Shown here: one piece after another, positions 23,693 to 34,063 of the stretch
How positions within the stretch are numbered: position 1 is the stretch's first letter
Layout: each line of letters starts with the position of its first letter
Origin: Phascolarctos cinereus
Taxonomy: Eukaryota > Chordata > Mammalia > Diprotodontia > Phascolarctidae
NCBI RefSeq assembly: GCF_002099425.1
Contig: NW_018343990.1
Span: 4,776,001-4,840,000 of the forward strand
Direction: 5' to 3'
Length of the DNA stretch: 64,000 bases
The notes under the pieces: generated by a model
Told to the model about the DNA's origin: nothing
Databases searched by the model: none
What the model saw: the letters and a program-made list of their open reading frames with translations, nothing else
Position numbers and translations under genes: made by a program

Positions 23693-24018
23693 TTTAATTC
23701 ATTAATTTATTTTTAGTTTTCAACAATCATTTCCATATGCTTTTGAGTTTTAAATATTCTCCCCCTCCCTCCCTGCTTATATCCCCAAGACAGTATACAA
23801 TCCAATATAAGCTCGATATATACATTCCTATTAAACATATTTTCATATTAGTCATTTTATAAAAAATGATTAGAGCCAATTGGAGGAACCACAAGAAAGA
23901 AGAAACAAGACAAACTAAAGAAAAGAAAGAGCAAATAGTGTGCTTTGATCTGCATTCAAACTCCATAGTTCTTTCTCTGGCTGTGGATAGCATTTTCCAT
24001 CATGAGACTTTTGGAGAT
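23693..24018 (-). mobile_element. 5'-truncated L1 3' end, inserted in old L1
   Basis: Reverse complement of the L1 3'UTR, parallel to 24256-24580: 'caatcatttccatatgc', 'ttgagttttaaatattc', 'ggaggaaccacaagaaag', 'ggatagcattttccatc'. The A tail reads as T-rich DNA at 23693-23715. It is flanked by 'atctaaattc' (23683-23692) and 'tatctaaattc' (24022-24032), consistent with a TSD. Confidence 0.78.
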
Positions 24019-24031
24019 AAAATATCTAAAT

Positions 24032-24191
24032 TCTTTTTTTTTTTTTTTGCTTTTAGGCAATTGGGGTTAAGTGACTTTCCCGGGGTCACACAGCTAGTAA
24101 GTGTCAAGTGTTTGGTCTGAGGCCAGATTTGAACTCAGGTCCTCCTGACTTCAGGGCCGGTGCTCTATCCACTGTGCCACCTAGCTGCCCC
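24032..24191 (-). repeat. WSINE/SINE1-type SINE with 13-bp TSD
   Basis: T run at 24034-24048 (A tail), then 'caattggggttaagtgac', 'gggtcacacagctagtaa' and 'tgccacctagctgcccc'. The duplication 'aaaatatctaaat' is exact at 24019-24031 and 24192-24204. It landed in the right-hand target copy of the L1 fragment, producing a third copy of the same target sequence. Confidence 0.87.
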
Positions 24192-24204
24192 AAAATATCT
24201 AAAT

Positions 24205-24255
24205 ACATAAAGTCAAATGTTAAATGAGTTATAGGAGAATGATATGGCAAAAGTT
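24205..24255 (+). mobile_element. Old L1 host element, segment 2
   Basis: 'taaatgagttataggag' followed by 'atatggcaaaagtt' continues the endonuclease region of segment 1 (family order: ...gagttacaggaagaaatagacagcaaaact). 'tggcaaaagtt' at 24245-24255 is the left TSD of the big L1. Confidence 0.65.
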
Positions 24256-24701
24256 ATTTTTTAATTTTATTAATTTATTTTGATTTATCAACAATCACTT
24301 CCATATGCTTTTGAGTTGAAAATTTTTCTCTCCCTTCCTCCCCCCACCCTCCCAAGACATCACACAATCTGATATATAGGCTTTACATTTATATACCCAT
24401 TAAACATATTTTCACATTAGTGAAGTTGTAAGTAAAAATTAAAACCAATAGGAGGAACCATCAGAAAGATGAAACAAAACTCAACAGAAGGTAAAAATAA
24501 GTGATAGCGATTCGACTTCCATAGTACTTTCTTTGGATGTGGACATCATTTTCCATCCAGGCCTCTGGATGTCTTAGATCCTTGTAATGCTGAGAAGGGC
24601 TCAGTTTAACAATATTGGTCATTGTATAACATGGCTGTTATTGTGTACAAAGTCCTCTTGGTTCTGCTCACTTCACTCAGCATCAGACCATATAAGTCTT
24701 T

Positions 24702-27700
24702 TCAGGTTTTTCTGAAGTCAGCCTCTTCATCATTTCTTATAGCGCAATAGTATTCCATTGCATTCATATACCACAACTTGCTCAGGCATTCTCCAATTGA
24801 TGGGCATCCTCTCAATTTCCAATTCTTTGCCACCACAAAAAGAGCTGCTATGAATATTTTTGTACATGTGGGTCCTTTTCCCATTTGTTTGATCTCTTTG
24901 GGATATAGCCCTAGAAGTGCTATTGCTGGATCAAAGGGTATGCACATTTTTGTAGCCCTTTGGGCATAGTTCCAAATTGTTCTCCAAAATGGTTGGATCA
25001 TTTCACAACTCCACCAACAATGTATTAGTGTTCCAATTTTCCCACATCTTCTCCAACATTTATCATTTTCCTGTTTTGTCATGTTGGCCAATCTGATAGG
25101 TGTGATGTGGTACCTCAGAGTTGTTTTGATTTGCATTTCTCTAATCAATAATGATTTAGAGCATTTTTTCATATGACTATAGATGGCTTTAATTTCTTCA
25201 TCTGAGAACTGTCTGTTCATATCCTTTGACCATTTATCAATTGGGGAATGGCTTGTGTTCTTATAAATTTGTCTTAATTCTCTATATTTTTAAAATGAGG
25301 CCTTTATCAGAGAGACTGGTTGTAAAAATTCTTTCCCAATTTTCTACCTTCCTTCTAATCTTAGTTGCATTGGCTTTGTTTGTGCAAAAACTTTTCAATT
25401 TAATGTAATCAAAATTATCCATTTTGCTTTTCATAATGTTCTCTATCTCCTGTTTGGTCATGAATTCTTCTGTTCTCCATAGATCTGATAGGTAAACTAT
25501 TCCTTGTTCTCCCAGTTTACTTATGGTATCAGCCTTTATATCTAAGTCATGAACCCATTTTGACTTTATTTTGGTATATGGTGTGAGATTTGGGTCTATG
25601 CCTAGTTTCTGCCATACTCTTTTCCAGTTTTCCCAGCAGTTTTTTTTCAAAGAGTGGGTTCTTATCCCAGAAGCTGGGGTCTTTGGGTTTATCAAATAAT
25701 AGATTACTATAGTCATTGACTACTGTGTCTTGCATATTTAACCTATTCCACTGATCCACCTCCCTATTTCTTAGCCAGTACCAAGCAGTTTTGATGATTG
25801 CTGCTTTATAATACAATTTAAGATCTGGAATTGCTAGGCCACCTTCCCCTGCATTTCTTTTCATTAGTTCCTTTGATATTCTGGACCTTTTGTTTTTCCA
25901 AATGCATCTTGTTACTTTTTTCTAACTCTATAAAATAATTTTTGGTAGTTTGATTGGTATGGCACTGAATAAGTAAATTAGCTTAGGTAGGATTGTCATT
26001 TTTATTATATTAGCTCGGCCTACCCATGAGCAACTGATGTTTTTCCAATTATTTAGATCTGATTTTATTTGTGTGAAAAGTGTTTTGTAATTGTGTTCAT
26101 AGAGTTCCTGGGTTTGTTTCGGGAGGTAGACTCCTAAATATTTTAAATGTCTACAGTAAGTTTAAATGGGATTTCTCTTTCTATCTCTTGCTGTTGGGCT
26201 TTGTTGGTAATATATAGAAATGCTGATGATTTATGTGGGTTTATTTTATAGCCTGCAACTTTGCTAAAGTTGTTTATTATTTCAAGTAGTTTTTTACTTG
26301 ATTCTCTAGGATTCTCTAAGTATATCATCATGTCATCTGCAAAGAGTGATAGCTTTGTTTCTTCTTTGCCTATTCTAATGCCTTCAATTTCTTTTTCTTC
26401 TCTTATTGCTAAAGCTAAGGTTTCCAGTACAATATTGAATAACAGTGGTGATAATGGACATCTTTGTTTCACCCCGATCTTATTGGAAATGCTTCTAGCC
26501 TGTCCCCATTACATATAATGCTTGCTGAAGGTTTTAGATATGCTATTTATTATTTTAAGGAAGACTCCATTTATACCTATGCTTTCTAGTGTTTTTAATA
26601 GGAATGGGTGTTGTATTTTATCAAAAGCTTTTTCTGCATCTATTGAGATGATCATGTGGTTTCTGTTGGTTTTGTTTGATATGCTCAATGATGCTGATAG
26701 TTTTCCTAATATTGAACCAACCCTGCATTCCTGGTATAAATCCTACCTGGTCATAGTGTATTATTCTTGTGATAAGTTGCTGCAATCTACTTGCTAGTAT
26801 TTTGTTTAAAATTTTTGCATCTATATTCATTAGAGAAATTGGTCTATAATTTTCTTTCTCTATTTTGACTCTTCCTGGTTTAGGTATCAACACCATATTT
26901 GTATCATAAAAAGAATTTGGTAAGACTCCTTCTTCACCTATTTTCCCAAATAGTCTATATAGTATTGGAATTAATTGTTCTTTAAATGTTTGATAGAATT
27001 GCATGTAAATCCATCTGGCCCTGGAGATTTTTTCCTAGGGAGTTCATCAATGGCTTGTTCAATTTCTTTTTCTGAGATGGGGTTATTTAAGTATTTTACT
27101 TCCTCTTCGTTAATCTGGGCAATTTATATTTTTGTAAATATGTATCCATTTCACTAAGATTGTCAAATTTGTTGGCATATAGTTGGGCAAAATAATTTAA
27201 TTATTGTTTTAATTTCCTCTTCCTTGGTGGTAGCTTGCCCTTTTCATTCTTGATACTAGTAATTTGGTTTTCTTCTTTCTTTTTTTAATTAAATTAACCA
27301 AAGGTTATCTATTTTATTGGTTTTTTCATAAAACCAGCTCTTAGTTTTATTTATTAGTTCAATAGTTTTCTTAATTTCAATTTTTTAATTTTTCCTTTGG
27401 TTTTCAATATTTCTAATTTGGTGTTTAGTTGAGGATTTTTAATTGTTCTTTTTCTAGTTTTTTTAGTTGTATGCCCAATTCATTAATCTCCTCTTTTTCT
27501 ATTTTATTTATGTAAGCATTTAGAGATATAAAACTTCCCCTAAGAACTGCTTTCTGCATCCCATAGGTTTTGGTATGTTGTCTCATTATTGTCATTCTCT
27601 TGAATGAAATTATTGATTGTTTCTATGATTTGTTGTTTGATCCAATCATTTTTTAGGATTAGATTATTTAGTTTCCAATTATTTTTTAGTCTATCTTTCC

Positions 27701-28480
27701 ATGGCCCTTAATTACATATAATTTTTATTGCATCATGACCCGAAAAGGATGCTATTTAATAATTCTGCCTTTCTGTATTGGATTGTGAGGTTTTTAAGCC
27801 CTAGTCCATGGTCAATTTTTGTGTATGTGCCATGTACTGCTGAGAAAAAAGTATATTCCTTTCTATCCCCATTCAGTTTTCTCCAGAGGTCTATCATACC
27901 TAACTTTTCTAATGTTCTATTCACCTCCTTAACTTCTTTCTTGTTTATTTTGTGGTTAGACTTACCTAGTGCTGAGAAGGGGAGGTTCAGGACTCCCCCA
28001 ATAGTATATTTCTTCCTGTAACTCCCTGAACTTCTGTAAGAATTTGGATGCTATACCATTTGGTGCATATATGTTTAGTAATGATATTACTTCATTGTCT
28101 ATGGTGCCTTTTAGCAGGATGTAGTTTCCTTCCTTATCTCTTTTGATTAGATCTATTTTTGCTTTTGCTTTGTCTGAGATCAGGATTGCTACCCCTGCTT
28201 TTTTTACTTCAGCTGACACATAATATATTCTGCTCCAGCCTTTTACCTTTACCCTGTATGTGTCACTCTTTTTCAAATGTGTTTCCTGTAAACAACATAT
28301 TGTAGGATTATGGTTTTTAATCCATTCTGCAATCCATTTCTCTTTTATGGGAGAGTTCATCCCATTCACTTTCACACTTATGATTACTATCTGTGTCTTT
28401 TTCTCCATCCTTTTCCCCCATTTATGCTTTTCTTTCTCCTTTTTCCTTTCCCCCTTCACTAGTGTTTTGCTTTTGACCAC
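24702..28480 (-). pseudogene. L1 ORF2 (endonuclease-reverse transcriptase), broken
   Basis: L1 ORF2p nicks the target DNA and reverse transcribes the RNA. Pieces in order on the minus strand: endonuclease N-terminal part (28480-27962) with the catalytic-region 'QETHLKKSDTY' and 'LLNIYAPNG'; RT fingers (27004-26621) with '[14 protein letters not shown]' and '[19 protein letters not shown]'; RT palm (26472-26143) with the active-site 'FADDM'; thumb and connector (25864-25282, two overlapping frames, 'MKRNAGEGGLAIPDLKLYYK'); C-terminal domain (25220-24702) with the Cys/His motif C-x3-C-x7-H-x4-C in 'CWRRCGKIGTLIHCWWSC'. There are at least six frame changes or stops, so no functional protein. The plus-strand frames here are shadows. 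Confidence 0.88.
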
Positions 28481-29033
28481 TGCCTCCTTCAGTCCCTTCC
28501 CCCTTTTATTATCCCTTTCCCTTTTCTTCCCCTTTACTCTTACTGCTTCTTCCCTCCCTTCTTTCCCCCTCCCTTTTCTTTCCCCCTCCCTTTTCTTTCC
28601 CCTTTTCCCTCCTACTGCCTATAGGGCAAGTTAGATTTCTATACCTAACTGATTATGTTATGCCCTTCTTGAGCCAAATCTGATGAGAGTAAGGTTCAAA
28701 CAATGCTCCCCCCTCCTTCTTTCCCTCTGCTGTAATAGGATTTTGTGTCTTTTCCTGTAATGTAATTTACCCTTGTCTGCCTCCTCCTTTCTCAGTACAT
28801 TTTCTAAGATCAGATTGATCCACTTATTTGGATCCATTTAACCCACTTGATTAGATTTTTTTTATCATTACATCAAAGTCAACTAATATCCACCCTCTTT
28901 ATGTATACTCCTTTAACAAGGTGTAATAACAATACAGTTCTCAAGGGTTGCAAGTCTCATATTCCCTTGTAGGGGTTTAAACAGCCCCCCCCTTTTAACA
29001 ACATATTGTATCTTTCTGTCCCATTTACCTTTT
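28481..29033 (-). other. L1 inter-ORF spacer, about 550 bp, purine-rich
   Basis: Between the ORF1 stop (about 29034) and the first ORF2 methionine (28480) lie about 550 bp. On the element's own strand they are rich in A and G (runs of ggg and gaaa) and contain 'ctcatcagatttggctc' and 'ggtatagaaatctaac'. The same order occurs after ORF1 in HAL1 copies (for example 33690-33760). Human L1 has only about 60 bp here. Confidence 0.7.
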
Positions 29034-30009
29034 TAAGTCCTTCTTGAGTCCTGTACTTGAAGATCAAATTTTTTGTTGAGCTCTGGTCTTTTTATCAGGA
29101 AAGTTTGGAAGTCTCCTATTTCTTGAATATCCACCTCCTCCCTTGAAAAATGATGCTCATTTTTGCTGGGTAATTGATCCTTGGCTGCATTCCAAGCTCC
29201 TTTGCCTTAGGAATATCATGTTCCATGCCCTGGTCTTTTAATGTAGAAGCTGCAAGGTCCTGTGTAATCCTGACTGTGGTTCCATGATATTTAAATTGTT
29301 TCTTTCTGGCTGCTTGCAGCACCTTCTCTTTCATCTGGTAATTTTGGAATTTTGCTATTATATTCCTTGGCATTGTCAATTTGGGATCTCTTTCAGGTGG
29401 TGATCGGTGGATTCTTTCTATGGTTATTTTCCCTTCTGGTTCTAGGACTTCTGGGCAGTTTTCCTTTATGATTTCCTGAAAGATACTGTCCAGGCTCTTT
29501 TTTTCATCATGATTTTCAGGTAGTCCAATAATTTTTAAATTGTCTCTCCTGAGTTGATTTTCCAGGTTGGTTGTTTTACTGATGAGGTATTTTATGTTTT
29601 CATCTATTTTTTCATTTTTTTGTTTCTGTTTGACTGATTCTTGCTCTCTCATAGAGACATTAGTTTCCATTTGTCCAATTCTAGTTTTTAACAGATTGTT
29701 TTCTTCTGTTAGTTTTTGTACTTCCTTCTTCAATTGGCCAATTGTGTTTTTTAGGGACTTGTTTTCTTCAGTGTATTTTTTTTCCAATTGGCCAATTGTA
29801 TTTTTGAAGGACTCTTCTACCTCTCTCATTTGACTATTAAAATCCTTCTTGAGCTCTTCTAAGAAGGCTTTTTGGGCTTCAGACCAGTTCATATTCCCTT
29901 TTGTTGTTGCAGATGTGGGTTTGTTGACAATGTTGTCCTCTTCAGAATTTCTGTCTTGATCTTCACTCTTCTCATAATATGAATCTATGGTATGTTTCTT
30001 TTTACTCAT
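29034..30009 (-). CDS. L1 ORF1p-like RNA-binding protein, long ORF with shifted C-terminus
   Basis: The longest open frame of the window: 297 codons from Met at 30009 to a stop at 29116. Residues 1-50 are a charged leader (MSKKKHTIDSYYEKSEDQD). Residues about 50-135 are coiled coil with 21-residue repeats ('SLKNTIGQLKKEVQKL', 'LLKTRIGQMETNV'). Residues about 150-215 are the RRM ('LRRDNLKIIGLPE', 'ITIERIHRSPPERDP'). After 215 comes the C-terminal domain ('PRNIIAKFQNYQMKEKVLQA'). Compared with HAL1 copies, the true end ('FLIKRPELNKKFDLQVQDS') follows in the next frame up to a stop near 29034, so a one-base shift close to codon 290 has replaced the last 30 or so residues. Probably inactive, and not a host gene. 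Confidence 0.8.
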
Positions 30010-30828
30010 GGTGTTTCTTTATTCCCTGGCCTTTAAAGAGATTGAGCTCTCCTGCTGGGGAACAGAGGGTACTGACCCAAGCTTCTTGTGTTGGGAGCCT
30101 AGGTCTTGGTCACTGGCTTTGTGTGCTGGGGCCTCTTATGCTGGCAATTGGAGGCTGTAGGTTTCTGGCAGCTTACCTTGTGTTGGGCTGGAATCAGCAA
30201 GGCTGGAACTTTCAGGCAATTCTAGGTTGCCTGCTTTTCCTTTCCTTTAGCTTTCTTCAGCTCCTTTTAGATGGGTGCTGCAGGGTGTTTATCTGCCTGG
30301 GGCCCCTGCAGTGTTGTCTCCCTTGTTTCTGCTAATGCACTGGGAGATTCCTTTGCAGTAGAGTGCTGAGGCACCTGGTGGTTTTCTGAGCTGGTTTCCA
30401 CCAGCTACCCCCTCCCCCCCACTGAGGCACTGGGAGGTCCAGGTGTTGGTGTTTGCCTGCTTTACCACCTGGGCTTCAGGATTTCTTCACAATTGGAGGC
30501 TGCAGGGCTCTGACAGCTCACCTGGTGTTGGGTTGGAATCAGCAAGGCCGGGGCTTTAGGAAGCCTTTAGGTTGTTTTCTTCACCTCCTTTCAGATAAAT
30601 ACTGCAGGGTACTTATCTGCCTGGGGTCCCTTGAAGTGCTGCCTCCCTTATTTTTACTGAGGCACTGGGACCCCTTTGCTGGGCTGCTGTACAGCTGCTC
30701 CCCATCTTTCTTCTAGTTCAGGTGTTACAGGGTTTTTTTTCTGGGGTGATATTTTCTGGGTTTTCAGAGGTTGATAGGGAGAGTGAGAGCCACTACCTCT
30801 CCACTCTGCCGTCTTGGCTCCCAGAAGC
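30010..30828 (-). promoter_or_regulatory. L1 5'UTR with two tandem monomers
   Basis: GC-richer than its surroundings. Two homologous units start with 'caattggaggctg' at 30144 and 30490 (spacing 346 bp) and share 'tgttgggctggaatcagc' / 'tgttgggttggaatcagc' and 'atctgcctggggcccc' / 'atctgcctggggtccc'. Monomer-built 5'UTRs act as promoters in rodent L1; promoter activity here is inferred. The plus-strand frames at 29979-30716 are antisense shadows. Confidence 0.7.
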
Positions 30829-31377
30829 TGGCAAAACTTGAATAGTGAAGTATTTCAATTTAACCACTCTCAGACCTAAACAAATCTAACCATAAATAAG
30901 AAAGAAGATAAGAGGATGAATAGAATTTTTAAAAAGTAAAATATGATAGGCCTCTGGAGAATACTAAATGAGTATAAAAAAACCCTATTTCTCAGCTATG
31001 CATAGCAATTCACATAAAAAATAATGACTGAGTAATAGCAAATAAAAATGTCATAAACAAATGCAGAAAAGCAGATATTTTAATGTATCTTTTTTCTCAT
31101 AATATGAAATAAAAATTTCATTCAATGAAAAGTTCTTTGAAACATAGATTAACTATTAATTGAAACTAAATAACTTAATCCTACAAAATTAGGATTGGTG
31201 AGTGGATCAAAGTAGAAATTATAGAAACAATCAATAATTTCATTAAGCATAATGTCAGCAATGACATATGAAACAAATTTGTAGAATGCAGTGGCAGCAC
31301 TTGGTGGAACCATATGCCTTTAAATTCTTAGGTTGATAAGAGAAAGAGTAATCAATGAATTAGGCAATCAACTAAAA
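30829..31377 (+). mobile_element. Old L1 host element, segment 3: end of endonuclease domain
   Basis: It resumes with 'tggcaaaacttgaatagtg', then 'taaccactctcagaccta', 'aagaaagaagataagagg', 'caaatgcagaaaagcag', 'gaaacaatcaataatttc' and 'atgaattaggcaatcaac'. This is the endonuclease-to-RT linker order of L1 ORF2, seen in reverse at 27.3-27.95 kb. Many stops. Confidence 0.78.
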
Positions 31378-32240
31378 AAAAAAACAGAAAATCAAGAACT
31401 TTGGCGGAGCCAGGATGGTGGAGTGAAAGCAGTGACTTGCTTGAGCTCTCCCCCAAACCCCTCCAAATACTCATAAAAAATGGTTCTAAACAAATTCTGA
31501 AGCAGCAGAACCCATAAAAAGACAGAGTGAAACAAATTTCCAGCCCAACACAACCTGGATGATTGATCAGAAAGGTGTATCCGCAGGGCTGGGAGTGGAG
31601 TGCAGTGCTGCATGGGACCACAGGCTGAAGCAAGACTGGAGCAGGCCTCAGAGGACTGCTGTGGAGGTTTCCAGACTTCTCAGTACACGAATGCCAAAGA
31701 CAACTTAGAAGGTCAGTGGGAAAAGTCTCTTTCTGTCAGTGCTGAGAGAGGAAGGCAGGGTCTCAGCTTCATTCCCCAAAAGCGAGGCCCTGGGAGGGTC
31801 AGCTGCTTCCTGAGCTTCCAGCCCATAGGCTGAGGGGGAATACAGTGGCTAATCAGAGAGGGATTGCAGGGATCTCTTTGCCAGTGCTGAGGCAGGAATC
31901 TTTTGCTTTGCCCGTATTTGGATCTGGGTCACAGTTCTGGGCAGTGGTACTGGGGTGAGGATGAGCTCTGGCATGGTAGAGCTTGTAGTGGCTGTGGAGA
32001 GAAACCCTTCCTCACAGTTACAGAACAGAAAGGAATACTTGTGGTCACAGGCCAGGAAAGGAGTAAACACCTTGCCCCTTATCATACCACCTTGCAAGAA
32101 CTGAAAATTTACAGGTCCCTACAAGTACCTCTGAAAACAACTGCTCAAAACCCCCAAAGCTTGGGACAGTACATTCTCCACATTGGAAGCAGACTCTTAC
32201 CTTAACAAAGAGTTTAAAACTCAAGTAATTGGCTGGGATC

Positions 32241-33323
32241 ATGAGCAAGCAGCGCAAAAAGAGTCAGACTACATTATGTTACTTTGGTGAAAAAGAAGAT
32301 CAAAATATACAACCAGAAGAAGAAAACAAAGTCAAAGCTCCTACATCCAAAGCCTCCAGGAAAAATATCAAATCACTCCCAGGCCTTGGAAAAGCTCAAA
32401 AGGGATTTTGAGAAGCAAGTAAGGGAAGTAGAGGAAAATCTGGGAGAGAAATGAGAGTGATGCAAGAAAATCATGAAAAACAAGTCACAGCTTGCTAAAA
32501 GAGGTCCAAAAACATACTGAAGAAAATAAGACCTGAAAAAATAGCCTAACCCAAATGGCTAAAGAGGTCTAATAAGCCAATGAGGAGAAGAATGCCCTAA
32601 AAAGAAAAATTGGCCAAATGGAAAAGGAAGCCCAAAAGATTACTGAAGAAAATACTTCCTTAAAAATTAGAATACAGCAATTGGAAGCTAGTGGCTTTAT
32701 GAGAAATCAAGACAGTGTAAAACAAATCCAAAAGAATGAAAAGTTAGAAAACAATGTGAAATATCTCATTGGAAAAACAACTGACCTGGAAAATAGATCC
32801 TGGAGAGAGAATTTAAAAATTATTGGACTACCTGAAAGCCATGATCAAAAAAAGAGCCTAGATATCATCTTTCAAGAAATTATCAAGGAAAACTGCCCTG
32901 ATATTTTAGAACCAGAGGGCAAAATAGAAATGGAAAGAATCCACCAATGTCCTCCTGAAAAGATATCCCCAAAGGAAAACTCCTAGGAATATTGTAGCCA
33001 AATTCCAGAGTTCCCAGGTCAAGGAGAAAATCTTACAAGCTGCCAGAAGGAAACAATTCAAGTACTGGGGAAACACAATCAGGATAACACAAGATTTAGC
33101 AGCTTCTACATTATGGGACCAGAGGGCATAGAATATAATATTCCAGAGGGCAAAGGAGATAGGATTACAATCAAGAATCACTTACCCAGCAAAACTGAGT
33201 ATAATCCTTGAAGGGGAAAAATGGTTATTCAGTGAAATAAAGGACTTGCAAGCATTCTTGATGGAAAGACCAGAGCTGAATACACAATTTGACTTTCAAA
33301 TACAGGACTCAAGTGGAACATGA
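32241..33323 (+). pseudogene. HAL1-B ORF1 remnant
   Basis: The start codon at 32241 opens 'MSKQRKKSQTTLCYFGEKED' (to 32411); the frame is then lost in the coiled-coil region. It recovers at 32618-32986: 'MEKEAQKITEENTSLKIRI' (coiled coil), 'LIGKTTDLENRSWRENLKII' (RRM entry), 'KENCPDILEPEGKIEMERIH'. Downstream DNA still encodes 'IVAKFQSSQVKEKILQAARR' and a tail 'LMERPELNTQFDFQIQDSS' with a stop at about 33321. About four breaks. Nominal length is about 360 residues, slightly longer than the ORF1 of the nearby L1. Confidence 0.78.
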
Positions 33324-34063
33324 AGAGGTAAACAGGAAAGAGAAATCATAAAAGACTTATTAAGATTGAACTGTTTACATTCCTGCATGGAAAGATAATA
33401 TTTATAACTCATGAGACCTTTGTCAGTATTAGGGTAGTTGGAGGAAAAAAATTATATATATGTGTATATAGATAGATAGATTGATAGAGGGCAAAGGGTG
33501 AGTTGAAGATGAAGGGGTCATATCTGGAGAATAAAATTAAGGGATGAGGGAGGATTTTCCTCAGAGAAGAAATTAGAGGTAGAATGGGGTAAATTATCTC
33601 ACACAAAAACATACAGAAAAGAAAAGGGTCTTACAGTGGAGGGGAAATGGGGGAAGGTAAGAGGGAAGGAGTGAATCTTATTCTCATAGGATTTGGCTAA
33701 AAGAGGGAATAACATACACATTCAATTGGGTATGGAAATCTGTCTTACCCTACAGCAAAATGGGGGAGAAGGGGGCAAGAGAGCAGGGGGAAGATAGAGA
33801 GGAGGGCATATTGGGAAAGGGTATAATCAGAAGTAAATACTTCTGAGGATGGACAGGGTCAAAAGAAAGAATAGAATAAAAGGGAGGGCAGAATAGGATT
33901 AAGGGAAATAGAGTTAGTTTTTCACAACATGTCTACTATGGAAGCATTTTGCATAACTGCACGTGTATAACCTATATGGAGTTGCTTGCCTTTTCAATGA
34001 GGGTGGGTGGGGAGGGAGGAAGATAGAAAATCTGAAACCTAAAGTTTTTGGTTTTTTCTTTTT

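Larger units (their letters stand above)
24256..30828 (-). mobile_element. Near full-length L1 (about 6.6 kb), minus strand
   Basis: Reading the minus strand from 30828: the 5' end is 'gggagccaagacggcagag', then about 0.8 kb of 5'UTR with two tandem monomers, ORF1 (30009 to about 29034), a purine-rich inter-ORF spacer of about 0.55 kb, ORF2 (28480-24702, broken) and a 3'UTR with an A-rich end at 24256-24280. The TSD is 'tggcaaaagtt' (24245-24255) against 'tggcaaaactt' (30829-30839), 10 of 11. It inserted into the old plus-strand L1, whose sequence resumes exactly at 30829. ORF2 is spread over many frames, so the element is not autonomous, but it is clearly younger than its host. Confidence 0.9.

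Noticed and set aside
29979-30716. Plus-strand frames of 118 and 87 codons
   Set aside because: They lie antisense in the L1 5'UTR monomers. The hydrophobic composition comes from the GC-rich repeat.
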